Assembly (NCBI RefSeq): GCF_001428365.1
Contig: NZ_LMSH01000002.1
Coordinates: forward strand, 451,050 to 495,873
Reading direction: 5' to 3'
DNA from: Arthrobacter sp. Soil763
GTDB lineage: Bacteria; Actinomycetota; Actinomycetes; Actinomycetales; Micrococcaceae
DNA: 44,824 nt
The stretch's first letter is position 1. Each line of letters opens with the position of its first letter. This document shows, in pieces, positions 1 through 7,954 of the stretch. The translations under genes and the position numbers were made by a program. The notes beneath the pieces are model-generated. The model ran no database searches, had not been told where the DNA came from, and saw only the letters and a program-made list of their open reading frames with translations.

Positions 1-2563
1 TGGCCGTCAGCCCGCTCACCCCGCTGGTGAACGCCGCAACCGGAGCCACATTCGCTGGCGGCGTCCCCTTCGTATTTGCCAGGCCCGGTGTGCCGCCCGT
101 GGTGGACACCGCCGCCCAGTTCGAAGCGACCGAGTTGTCCGCCGTCGGCGAGCTCAGCTCCAGGGAGGGGCCGGTGCCGTCTGCGGCCGTCGGCCAGGGT
201 GCCTGGTTCGAATACGTCACGGAGTCCACCACCCGGCTGCCGGCGCGCAGCACGACGGCCTCCCCGCCGTCGTCGAGGGTGCCGGCAAACGTGCCGCCGA
301 CAAAGCGGTTCGCCCCGGTGTAGGCCGCACGGAACGCCTTGTCGTTGGCCACGAAGACCACGCGGCCGCCAGCCGGGACCACCGTGCCGGGCTGGATCTT
401 CAGGCCGACCGCATCGATCGTCCAGCCCGAAATGTCCACGGCCGTGGTGCCGGGGTTCGCCAGCTCGATAAACTCTCCGCCGCTTCCGGCCGGGTGGTAC
501 TGGATCTCATTGACCACCACGGTCGCGTCGGCCGCCTGGGTGGTGGGCACCGGCAGCCCGGGACCTGTGTTGCCGTTGATGGTGTTGCGCCGGTCGGCCA
601 GGCCCGCCAGGAAGGCGGTCCGTGCCGACGCCGGCGTGTAGCCGCCCCACTTGGCCCGGTCCAGGTTCCAGTCCGGCGTGGTCTGGGCCGAAATCGCGTC
701 CCACTGTGCCTCATACTGACCGGCCGGAAGGAACTGATCGGCCAGGGTGCGCAACCGCCGGAAGAACATCTCCCTGATCTCCGGGTAGGCCAGCATGGCC
801 TGCGTGAAGTTGTTCGACGTATCCGGGGTCAGGAAGACGCCCTTGCCGTCCGACTCGGGCGTAGTGAAGATCCAGTTCAGGTCCCACTGCCACATCTCCC
901 AGCGGCCGGTTCCGTCCGTGTCCCGAGCCAGCCACCAGTTGTACCAGCCGCTGTCCTGGTGCCGGATGATCGAGTTGATCGCCATGTAGTTGACCAGTTC
1001 CGGGACGTTCACGTTCTGGTAAATCCACGCCTGCTGCGCCGCGGAGGGCGAAGCGTCGACCGCGTTGGACAGGGACCACGCGTCGGAGAAGTCCTCATCC
1101 TTGCGGGTTTTCTTGTCCAGCCAGCCCGAATCCTCGAGCGCGGTCGGTGATGACGTTGCGCTCACGCTGCCGCCGTCGCCCTTGTAGATTGCCCAGTTGG
1201 ATACCCCCTGGTCGTCCCGCCAGCGGCCGTCCTCGGTCTCCATGATCCGGCCCAGGCTCCAGAAGGTGCCGTTGCGCTGCGTGCGCACGGGGAGGATGTT
1301 CAGGGACCGGTTGCCGGCCGCCTTCACGGTCGCCCACCCGACGTCGGCGAAGTTGTCCGCGTAGTTCTGGAGCGCAAATTCATCGAGCGGATAGGGCAGT
1401 TTGCCGCCCAGGTCGAAGACGTACCCCTTGGGCAGTTCGACCTTCCAGCTCACCTTCGCATTGCTGCGGGAGGAGTTGCCCCGCACGCTCATGAGGGCGC
1501 CGTCGACGACCTGGCCGTTGTAGGACCAGACGGCCGCCCCCTGGAATTTGTCGTAACGGTGGTTGGCCAGGATGTCGTCGTACACGGCGTCCTCCATGAA
1601 CCACTCGATGACCGGAAGCGAGCTGCTGACCGCGGAGTTCAGGACCACCACGCCGCGGTAGCGCACCGAGTCGCCGGCCGCCGGTTCCGAGTAGCCTTTC
1701 CCGTCGGCGGAGGCATCGATCCGGTAGCGGATCAGGCTGCCTGCGCCCTGCCCGGGGATGGTCCCGGAGTACACGCCGTCCCCGGCCCCGCCGGGGCTGG
1801 CCGCGTCGTCGAGGAAGGGCACGACGACGTCGGCGCCGAACATCACCTTGTAGGTGAGCTGGGCCGTGGAACCGGCCCGGAGCCGGGCCGAAACAGCCAC
1901 CGGCTGGCCGGCGGCCGGGCGCGCCGGGGCCGCCGCGAGTTCAGTGACCACCGGCGCAGGCCCGGTCCCGTCGACCGAGTTCCTGGCGCCCGGAGTCCCC
2001 TTCGCGGCGAGGCTTGCGCCCCAGCTGTCGGGCAGGGAGTTGTCCAGGGTCAGGTCACGCAGTTCGAGGGTGGGTCCCGTCCCGTCAGGCGTGGACGGCC
2101 AGGGCGCAACGTCCGCGTAGGTGACCGTGTCCACGACGTTCAGCGCGCCGTCGACCAGCGTGACCGCTTCGCCGCCGTTGCTGAGGTTGCCGCCGTAAAC
2201 GGCGTTCGGGGCGAACCCGTACGTTGTCTGGAACTGCGCGGCGTCCTTGGCCACCACGAAGTAGCCGCTGGCGGGCACCACGGTGCCGGCTGCGAAGACC
2301 GCAGTGACGCCGGCGGTGAAGGACCACCCCGAAATGTCCAGCGGAGCGCCGGAGGTGTTGGTCAGCTCCAGGAAGTCGTCGGTGTCGAGGTCCGATCCGG
2401 AATGATAGTTCAGTTCGGAGATCACCATCCCGCCCGTCGTCGCCGCAGCCGCCGGGACGGCCTGCGAGACGACGAAGGTGCCGGCCATCGCCGTCGCCAA
2501 CGCAATGGCCGACACTGTGCGGACGCATTTTCCGATCGCTTGTGTTGCCCTTTGTACCACCAT
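1..2563 (-). CDS. Secreted CotH-kinase / lamin-tail domain protein (3' end beyond window)
   Basis: An uninterrupted reading frame of 854 codons runs from ATG at 2563 to the left edge, so the C-terminus is missing. GAGGGGG upstream can serve as ribosome binding site. Residues 1-41 look like a Sec signal peptide with a hydrophobic core and an Ala-rich cleavage site. A first lamin-tail domain follows (about 45-150, FLELTNTSG), then an Ig-like linker, then a CotH-type domain (about 310-620) with RGNSSRSNAK near 357 and WQWDLNW near 559. A second lamin-tail domain lies at about 683-830 (GGEFIELANPG). The last visible residues (PVAAFTSGVSG) look like the start of a PKD domain. CotH proteins are atypical kinases known from spore coats and secreted bacterial proteins; the substrate here is unknown. 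The modular build suggests a surface or extracellular role. Confidence 0.85.
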   Translation of the reverse strand, partial: MVVQRATQAIGKCVRTVSAIALATAMAGTFVVSQAVPAAAATTGGMVISELNYHSGSDLDTDDFLELTNTSGAPLDISGWSFTAGVTAVFAAGTVVPASGYFVVAKDAAQFQTTYGFAPNAVYGGNLSNGGEAVTLVDGALNVVDTVTYADVAPWPSTPDGTGPTLELRDLTLDNSLPDSWGASLAAKGTPGARNSVDGTGPAPVVTELAAAPARPAAGQPVAVSARLRAGSTAQLTYKVMFGADVVVPFLDDAASPGGAGDGVYSGTIPGQGAGSLIRYRIDASADGKGYSEPAAGDSVRYRGVVVLNSAVSSSLPVIEWFMEDAVYDDILANHRYDKFQGAAVWSYNGQVVDGALMSVRGNSSRSNAKVSWKVELPKGYVFDLGGKLPYPLDEFALQNYADNFADVGWATVKAAGNRSLNILPVRTQRNGTFWSLGRIMETEDGRWRDDQGVSNWAIYKGDGGSVSATSSPTALEDSGWLDKKTRKDEDFSDAWSLSNAVDASPSAAQQAWIYQNVNVPELVNYMAINSIIRHQDSGWYNWWLARDTDGTGRWEMWQWDLNWIFTTPESDGKGVFLTPDTSNNFTQAMLAYPEIREMFFRRLRTLADQFLPAGQYEAQWDAISAQTTPDWNLDRAKWGGYTPASARTAFLAGLADRRNTINGNTGPGLPVPTTQAADATVVVNEIQYHPAGSGGEFIELANPGTTAVDISGWTIDAVGLKIQPGTVVPAGGRVVFVANDKAFRAAYTGANRFVGGTFAGTLDDGGEAVVLRAGSRVVDSVTYSNQAPWPTAADGTGPSLELSSPTADNSVASNWAAVSTTGGTPGLANTKGTPPANVAPVAAFTSGVSGLTA

Positions 2564-2731
2564 GCCAGGAGCCCCCTCGGAGAAGGTGTGAGCGTCGTGG
2601 CGAGTTGTCGGACGCCCACGCCGCAACAGCATGCGGCGTCCCGCTGAGTATCGAAGCGGGCTCCGGCGGTGTCCATAGGTATTGCGGCGCGGAGCTAAGT
2701 AGCAGCGGGGCTGACCGTCCGGCACGCGGCC

Positions 2732-2745
2732 GTGAGCCGGGTCAC
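2732..2745. promoter_or_regulatory. CRP/GlxR-like operator upstream of aldehyde dehydrogenase
   Basis: GTGA-N6-TCAC matches the core of the actinobacterial CRP/GlxR consensus TGTGA-N6-TCACA; only the outermost left base deviates. It lies 105 bp before the dehydrogenase start and could also affect the divergent CotH-like gene. Assignment is by consensus only. Confidence 0.5.
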
Positions 2746-2747
2746 AC

Positions 2748-2769
2748 GGTTGCAACCTGCCTGCAACCT
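2748..2769 (+). promoter_or_regulatory. Tandem TGCAACCT motif, possible activator site
   Basis: TGCAACCT occurs at 2751-2758 and again at 2762-2769, an 11-bp period (one helical turn). The first copy sits in the perfect 10-bp palindrome GGTTGCAACC (2748-2757). The position just upstream of the aldehyde dehydrogenase suggests a transcription-factor site. The regulator is not identifiable from the window. Confidence 0.4.
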
Positions 2770-2849
2770 CCGCGCTCCTAGGCTGGCGTCAGCAGCGGCC
2801 GCAGCACACCGGCCGCTCCCGCCACTGTTGCACAGCAAAGGAGCTAGCA

Positions 2850-4373
2850 ATGACTGTCTACGCACAGCCCGGTACCGAGGGCTCGAAGGTCACCTTCAAG
2901 GACCGCTACGAAAACTGGATCGGCGGCGAGTGGGTGGCCCCGGTGAAGGGCCAGTACTTCGAAAACATCACCCCGGTCACGGGCAAGGCGTTCTGCGAGG
3001 TCGCCCGCGGCACCGCCGAGGACATCGAACTGGCCCTGGACGCCGCCCACAAGGCGGCACCGTCCTGGGGCAAGACCTCGGTGGCCGAACGCGCCGCCAT
3101 CCTGAACAAGATCGCCGACCGGATCGATGAGAACACGGAACTGCTCGCCGTCGCCGAAACCTGGGACAACGGCAAGCCGATCCGCGAGACGCTGAACGCC
3201 GACATCCCGCTCGCGGCGGACCACTTCCGCTACTTCGCCTCCGCCGTCCGCGCCCAGGAAGGCCGGCTCTCGCAGCTCGACGACGACACCACCGCCTACC
3301 ACTACCACGAGCCGCTCGGCGTCGTCGGCCAGATCATCCCCTGGAACTTCCCCATCCTGATGGCCGTCTGGAAGCTCGCCCCCGCGCTCGCCGCCGGCAA
3401 CGCCGTCGTCCTCAAGCCGGCCGAGCAGACCCCGTCCTCGATCCTGGTGCTGATGGAGCTGATCAGCGACCTGCTGCCGGCCGGCGTCGTCAACGTGGTC
3501 AACGGCTTCGGCGTCGAGGCCGGCAAGCCGCTCGCCTCCAGCCCGCGGATCCGCAAGATCGCCTTCACCGGCGAGACCACCACCGGCCGCCTGATCAGCC
3601 AGTACGCGTCGCAGAACCTGATCCCGGTCACGCTGGAACTGGGCGGCAAGAGCCCGAACATCTTCTTCAACGACGTCGCGGACAGCAACGATGCGTTCTA
3701 CGACAAAGCCCTCGAGGGATTCACGCTGTTCGCGTTCAACCAGGGCGAGGTCTGCACCTGCCCCTCCCGCGCCCTGGTCCAGGAAGGCATCTACGACTCC
3801 TTCATGGCCGACGCGCTGGCCCGCACCCAGAAGATCATCCAGGGCAACCCGCTGGACACCGACACCCAGCTCGGCGCCCAGGCCTCCAACGACCAGCTCG
3901 AGAAGATCCTCTCCTACATCGACATCGGCAAGCAGGAGGGTGCCAAGGCGCTCACCGGCGGCGCCCGCGCCGAGCTCTCCGGCGACCTCGCCGGCGGCTA
4001 CTACGTCCAGCCGACCATCTTCGAGGGCCACAACAAGATGCGGATCTTCCAGGAGGAGATCTTCGGTCCGGTGGTCTCGGTGACCCGGTTCAGCGACTAC
4101 AGCGACGCCATGGGCATCGCCAACGACACGCTGTACGGCCTCGGCGCCGGCGTCTGGTCCCGCAACGGCAACGTCGCCTACCGCGCCGGCCGCGAGATCC
4201 AGGCGGGCCGGGTGTGGGTCAACAACTACCACGCCTACCCGGCCGGTGCCGCGTTCGGCGGTTACAAGTCCTCCGGCATCGGCCGCGAGAACCACGCCAT
4301 GATGCTGGACCACTACCAGCAGACCAAGAACCTGCTGGTCAGCTACAACGAGAACAAGCTCGGCTTCTTCTAG
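2850..4373 (+). CDS. NAD-dependent aldehyde dehydrogenase (AldB/ExaC-like)
   Basis: 507 residues, the usual length for the AldB/ExaC branch of the aldehyde dehydrogenase superfamily, which oxidises acetaldehyde and other short aldehydes to acids. Visible are the cofactor-site motif [20 protein letters not shown], the FTGETTTGR loop, the general-base glutamate in LELGGK (E263) and the catalytic cysteine in [12 protein letters not shown] (C302). The ATG at 2850 follows AAAGGAG with good spacing. A strong hairpin terminator follows, then a DUF779 gene, a pairing commonly seen with this enzyme class. Upstream lie a CRP-like site and a repeated TGCAACCT motif, so induction by carbon source or alcohol/aldehyde is plausible. 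Exact substrate is inferred. Confidence 0.93.
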   Translation: MTVYAQPGTEGSKVTFKDRYENWIGGEWVAPVKGQYFENITPVTGKAFCEVARGTAEDIELALDAAHKAAPSWGKTSVAERAAILNKIADRIDENTELLAVAETWDNGKPIRETLNADIPLAADHFRYFASAVRAQEGRLSQLDDDTTAYHYHEPLGVVGQIIPWNFPILMAVWKLAPALAAGNAVVLKPAEQTPSSILVLMELISDLLPAGVVNVVNGFGVEAGKPLASSPRIRKIAFTGETTTGRLISQYASQNLIPVTLELGGKSPNIFFNDVADSNDAFYDKALEGFTLFAFNQGEVCTCPSRALVQEGIYDSFMADALARTQKIIQGNPLDTDTQLGAQASNDQLEKILSYIDIGKQEGAKALTGGARAELSGDLAGGYYVQPTIFEGHNKMRIFQEEIFGPVVSVTRFSDYSDAMGIANDTLYGLGAGVWSRNGNVAYRAGREIQAGRVWVNNYHAYPAGAAFGGYKSSGIGRENHAMMLDHYQQTKNLLVSYNENKLGFF

Positions 4374-4381
4374 GCCGACGC

Positions 4382-4416
4382 GGCGGGGCGGACCGGTAGG
4401 GTCCGCCCCGCCTTTT
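4382..4416 (+). terminator. Rho-independent terminator after aldehyde dehydrogenase
   Basis: A perfect 13-bp stem (4382-4394 with 4400-4412), loop GGTAG and a TTTT tail. It separates the dehydrogenase from the DUF779 gene, so DUF779 is probably expressed by read-through or its own promoter. Confidence 0.85.
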
Positions 4417-4445
4417 CAGTTTCCCCACAACCCCGAGGAGCCCCG

Positions 4446-4853
4446 ATGACCCAGGTCCCACTCGACGCCGCCGTCACGCTTCCCGGCGAAGACTTCTCCC
4501 GGGTGGCGCTCACCGCGGAGGCTGTCCAGCTGCTGCGCAAGCTCTGGCTCCAGCACGGACCGCTGATGTTCCACCAGTCCGGGGGCTGCTGCGACGGCTC
4601 CGCGCCGATGTGCTACCCGGCGGGGGAGTTCCTGACCGGTGACTCTGACGTGCTGCTGGGCCGGTTCGACATCGCGGACGGCCCCGAGGCCCAGCCGCTC
4701 GAGTTCTGGATGTCGAGGGAGCAGTTCAACTACTGGAGCCACACCCATCTGACCGTCGACGTCGTTCCCGGCCGGGGGAGCGGATTCTCGGTGGAGGCGC
4801 CGGAGGGGAAGCGCTTCCTGATCCGGTCCACCCTGATGGACTGGCCCGTCTGA
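4446..4853 (+). CDS. DUF779 family protein
   Basis: 135 residues matching the DUF779 family: the conserved segment FHQSGGCCDGSAPMCY (about 39-54) with paired cysteines, followed by the FWMSREQFNYWSHTHL block. The family has no established biochemical function but is typically encoded next to AldB/ExaC-type aldehyde dehydrogenases, as here (72 bp downstream). The adjacent cysteines suggest metal binding or redox chemistry; that is inference. The ATG at 4446 has GAGGAG upstream. Confidence 0.85.
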   Translation: MTQVPLDAAVTLPGEDFSRVALTAEAVQLLRKLWLQHGPLMFHQSGGCCDGSAPMCYPAGEFLTGDSDVLLGRFDIADGPEAQPLEFWMSREQFNYWSHTHLTVDVVPGRGSGFSVEAPEGKRFLIRSTLMDWPV

Positions 4854-4859
4854 CCCGCC

Positions 4860-4985
4860 GGCCGGAAGCGCGAACGGACACTTCAGGCCCGGCCGGAAGC
4901 GCGAGCGGACACTTCAGGCCCGGCCGGAAGCGCGCGAGCGGACACTTCAGGCCCGGCCTGAAGGGCGCGAAGTGTCCGTTCGCTC
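4860..4985. repeat. Intergenic array: three direct repeats and one inverted copy (array 1)
   Basis: Units at 4860-4890 (31 nt), 4891-4921 (31 nt) and 4922-4954 (33 nt) each carry GCGAACGGACACTT or its GCGAGCGGACACTT variant, followed by CAGGCCC. An inverted copy (AAGTGTCCGTTCGC) ends the array within 4955-4985, so the last direct unit and the inverted copy can form a hairpin. The same core and the same three-plus-one design recur at 34363-34487. It is not a CRISPR array because there are no unique spacers. The rest of the gap up to 5097 shows no gene. Confidence 0.85.
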
Positions 4986-5097
4986 GGGATCCGGCGGCGA
5001 CCGTCTCACGATGTGGGATAAAAGCGGCCGTCCAGTGGATGGACACTACTATGGATAGGTCCGTTTCAACCCTGTTACCGAGATTTTGGATCTTCCT

Positions 5098-6672
5098 ATG
5101 AACCTATTCCGGACCAAGACCATTGAGCAGTCGATCGCCGACGCCGATGAGCCCGGACGCAAGCTGAAGCGCTCGCTCAGCACCTGGGACCTGATGATCA
5201 TGGGCGTCGCCGTCGCAGTCGGCGCCGGGATCTTCTCGGTCGGCGCCAAAGCAGCCGCCAACTTCGCCGGCCCCGCCGTCACCGTTTCCTTCGCCATCGC
5301 TGCCGTCACCTGCGCCCTGGCGATCATGTGCTACGCCGAGTTCGCCACCGCCATCCCCGTGGCCGGCTCCGCCTACGTTTTCACCTACGCCACCATGGGG
5401 GAGGTGCTGGCCTGGATCATCGGCTGGAACCTGATCCTGGAACTGTTCACCGCCGGGGCCGTTATCGCCAAGTACTGGGGCATCTACCTCAGCAAGGTTT
5501 TCGCCCTGATGGGCCTGGACGTCCCGCCGGCCGTCAACGTCGGCGGCGTTGACCTCTACTGGGGCGCGTTCCTCATCGTCGCGGTCTTTACCGTGCTCCT
5601 GGTCCTCGGCACCAAGCTGTCGGCCCGTGTCGGCAACGTCTTCACCCTGATCAAGATCGCCGTCGTCCTTTTTGTGATCGTGGTCGGGTTCACCTACGTG
5701 AAGTTCGAAAACTACACCCCGTTCGTCCCCACCTCCGAGCCCACCGGCGGCACCGGGACGGCCGACGTGCTCAAGCAGTCCTTCTTCGGCTTCCTGACCG
5801 GCGCCGCCCCCGCCCAGTACGGCACCCTCGGGATCTTCGCCGGCGCCGCGTTGGTGTTCTTCGCGTTCATCGGGTTCGACGTCGTCGCCACCTCCGCCGA
5901 GGAGGTCAAGAACCCGCAGAAGACGCTGCCGCGCGGCATCTTCGGCGGCCTGGCGATCGTCACCGTGCTCTACATCCTGGTCTCGCTGGCCCTGACCGGC
6001 ATGGTGCCCTATACCAAGCTGGCCGAGGCGGATAACCCGACCCTCACCACCGCCTTCGAGGCCGTGGGCAACACCGACGCCGCCAAGGTCATCGCCTTCG
6101 GCTCCCTGGTGGGCCTCACCACGGTCATCATGGTGCTCCTGATGGGCCTCTCCCGCGTGGTCCTGGCCATGAGCCGCGACGGCCTGCTGCCGCGCTCGCT
6201 GTCCCGCACCAGCACCATCCGGGCCACCCCGGCGCGGCTGCAGATCATCTGCGGCACGGCCGTGGCCCTGGTGGCCGGGCTGACGAACGTGGACCTGCTC
6301 GAGGAAATGATCAACATCGGCACCCTGTCGGCGTTCGTGATGGTCAGCCTCGGCATCCTGGTGCTCCGCCGGAAGCGTCCGGACCTGAAGCCGGCCTTCC
6401 GGGTGCCCTTCGGCAAGGTGCTGCCGGTGGTCTCCGCCGTGCTCTGCCTGTACCTGATGACCAACCTCGCGGTGGAGACCTGGATCTTCTTCGCCATCTG
6501 GCTCGTCATCGGCATCGCGATCTACTTCGCCTACGGGCAGCGACACTCCCGGCTGAACGAGAAGTTCGCCGAGGCCCGGGCCGCTGTCAACGGACCCGGC
6601 GCTGCGGCGGAGACCGCACCGTCCGCCGCCCCGGCGCAGGACAGCGGCACGGAGACGCTGACCAAACCGTAA
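5098..6672 (+). CDS. APC-family amino acid permease
   Basis: A protein of about 524 residues with roughly 12 hydrophobic membrane segments, belonging to the amino acid-polyamine-organocation transporters (cationic amino acid transporter-like). The N-terminal signature STWDLMIMGVAVAVGAGIFS contains the conserved GxGIF-type substrate loop of TM1, and FAFIGFDVVATSAEE is the typical TM6/loop motif. The C-terminal tail (after about residue 485) is Ala/Pro-rich and cytoplasmic. I chose ATG 5098; a TTG at 5086 in the same frame would add four residues, and neither has a strong ribosome binding site. Substrate cannot be read from sequence. Confidence 0.9.
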   Translation: MNLFRTKTIEQSIADADEPGRKLKRSLSTWDLMIMGVAVAVGAGIFSVGAKAAANFAGPAVTVSFAIAAVTCALAIMCYAEFATAIPVAGSAYVFTYATMGEVLAWIIGWNLILELFTAGAVIAKYWGIYLSKVFALMGLDVPPAVNVGGVDLYWGAFLIVAVFTVLLVLGTKLSARVGNVFTLIKIAVVLFVIVVGFTYVKFENYTPFVPTSEPTGGTGTADVLKQSFFGFLTGAAPAQYGTLGIFAGAALVFFAFIGFDVVATSAEEVKNPQKTLPRGIFGGLAIVTVLYILVSLALTGMVPYTKLAEADNPTLTTAFEAVGNTDAAKVIAFGSLVGLTTVIMVLLMGLSRVVLAMSRDGLLPRSLSRTSTIRATPARLQIICGTAVALVAGLTNVDLLEEMINIGTLSAFVMVSLGILVLRRKRPDLKPAFRVPFGKVLPVVSAVLCLYLMTNLAVETWIFFAIWLVIGIAIYFAYGQRHSRLNEKFAEARAAVNGPGAAAETAPSAAPAQDSGTETLTKP

Positions 6673-6702
6673 CCATGCCCCCTCGGGGGCGAGCATCGAC
6701 GA

Positions 6703-6754
6703 GGGCCGCCCGCGCCCGGACCGGCATTGCCGGACCGGCCGTGGGCGGCCTTTT
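6703..6754 (+). terminator. Hairpin terminator after APC permease
   Basis: An outer stem GGCCGCCC (6704-6711) pairs with GGGCGGCC (6743-6750), with further pairing inside around GCATTGC, followed by TTTT. It lies 31 bp after the permease stop. Confidence 0.7.
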
Positions 6755-6888
6755 GCGTGCTCAGGCACCGGACGACGTCGTTCGGACCCTGCCGCCGTCG
6801 CGCGCGGCGCCCCCGCCAAGCCGGCCATCACTAATGCGTAACAATGCCCCTATTGTGGGCCTCATCACAGTATGGTGGGGATAGTCGA

Positions 6889-6918
6889 TATTTTGAACCT
6901 TTGTTCAATATACGAACA
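6889..6918. promoter_or_regulatory. Palindromic operator before ABC importer operon
   Basis: TTGAAC (6893-6898) and GTTCAA (6903-6908) form a perfect inverted repeat around CTTT; the 10-bp arms extend with one mismatch. An overlapping palindrome TGTTC-N7-GAACA occupies 6902-6918. This AT-rich block stands out from its surroundings 50-80 bp before the first gene. Shape and half-sites resemble IclR- or GntR-type operators; no regulator gene is adjacent. Confidence 0.55.
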
Positions 6919-6970
6919 TCAAGGCTGGGGGGCTTGATTTCCCGCGGCCAGTGCGCACATAGGAGTGAAC

Positions 6971-7954
6971 ATGAAACGTCGTATTATCACCGTGCTGGCG
7001 GCCGCCTCGGTCCTGGCACTCTCGGCCTGTGGCAGCGGGTCGCCGAGCTCCACCGGCGGCAGCGCCTCCGGCGGCGCCGCGGGCGGGGGCGACCTCACCA
7101 AAGTCAGCGTCGGCGTGATCCCGATCGTCGACTGCGCCCCCATCTACCTGGGCAGCAAGCAGGGCTTCTTCAAGGACGAAGGAATCCAGCTCGACATCCA
7201 GACCGCCACCGGCGGGGCCGCGATCGTTCCGGGCGTGGTCAGCGGCAGCTTCGACTTCGCGTTCTCGAACCTGATCTCTGTGATGGTTGCCAAGGACAAG
7301 GGCCTTGACCTCAAGTTCGTCGCCAACGGCGCCTCGACCACCGGCGAGAAGGGCAAGGACATCGGCGGCGTCGTCGTCCCGGCCGGCTCGTCCATCACCT
7401 CCGCCAAGGACCTGGCCGGCAAGACGGTCTCGGTGAACAACCTGTCCAACATCGGTGACACCACGGTGAAGTCGGTCATCGAAAAGGCCGGCGGCGACCC
7501 CGCCAGCGTGAAGTTCGTGGAAGTTGCCTTCCCGGATGCCCCCGCCGCCCTGGCCAACAAGCGGGTGGACGCGGCCTGGATCCTGGAGCCCTTCCTCTCC
7601 AAGGCCGTAGCCGACGGCGGCAAGGTCGTGTCCTCGAACTTCGTCGACATGAGCCCTGAGCTGGACATCGCCGGTTACTTCACCAAGGCTGACACGATCA
7701 AGAACAAGGCCGAGCTGACCCAGAAGTTCACCCGGGCCATGAATAAGTCCCTGGAGTATGCCCAGACCCACCCGCAGGAAGTCCGGGACATCGTCGGGAC
7801 CTACACGAAGATCGACGAAGCCACGCGCGCCAAGATGGTGCTGCCGCGCTACCGGGTCGAGTTCAACAAGGACGCGTTCAAGACCCTCGGGGACGCCGCC
7901 GCCAAGTACGGCACCCTGAGCAAGGCCCCGAACGCGGGCGACCTGCTTCCGTGA
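6971..7954 (+). CDS. ABC transporter substrate-binding lipoprotein (NitT/TauT, SsuA/NMT1-like)
   Basis: About 327 residues. The N-terminus has a lipoprotein signal peptide with lipobox LSAC, lipidated cysteine C20, then a Gly/Ser linker. The mature part is of the SsuA/NMT1 periplasmic-binding fold (VGVIPIVDCAPIYLGSKQGF, VSGSFDFAFSN), which binds small organic anions or pyrimidines. The ATG at 6971 follows AGGAG with 5-nt spacing; a GTG at 6965 overlaps that site and is less likely. It is the first gene of a four-gene operon; its stop overlaps the next start. Ligand unknown: sulfonate, nitrate and hydroxymethylpyrimidine are all transported by related systems. Confidence 0.88.
   Translation: MKRRIITVLAAASVLALSACGSGSPSSTGGSASGGAAGGGDLTKVSVGVIPIVDCAPIYLGSKQGFFKDEGIQLDIQTATGGAAIVPGVVSGSFDFAFSNLISVMVAKDKGLDLKFVANGASTTGEKGKDIGGVVVPAGSSITSAKDLAGKTVSVNNLSNIGDTTVKSVIEKAGGDPASVKFVEVAFPDAPAALANKRVDAAWILEPFLSKAVADGGKVVSSNFVDMSPELDIAGYFTKADTIKNKAELTQKFTRAMNKSLEYAQTHPQEVRDIVGTYTKIDEATRAKMVLPRYRVEFNKDAFKTLGDAAAKYGTLSKAPNAGDLLP

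Noticed and set aside
2844..4313. Long antisense open frame (489 codons) opposite the aldehyde dehydrogenase
   Set aside because: GC-rich coding regions create long antisense frames; the plus strand has clear family motifs and the antisense product is Val/Gly/Asp low complexity.
4726..5046. Short frame across the repeat array with repeated peptide LKCPLA
   Set aside because: The repeated peptide is just translation of the intergenic repeats; no ribosome site.
5104..6831. Antisense open frame of 575 codons opposite the APC permease
   Set aside because: Composition (runs of Gly, Asp, Glu, His) is that of a shadow frame and the permease is unmistakable.
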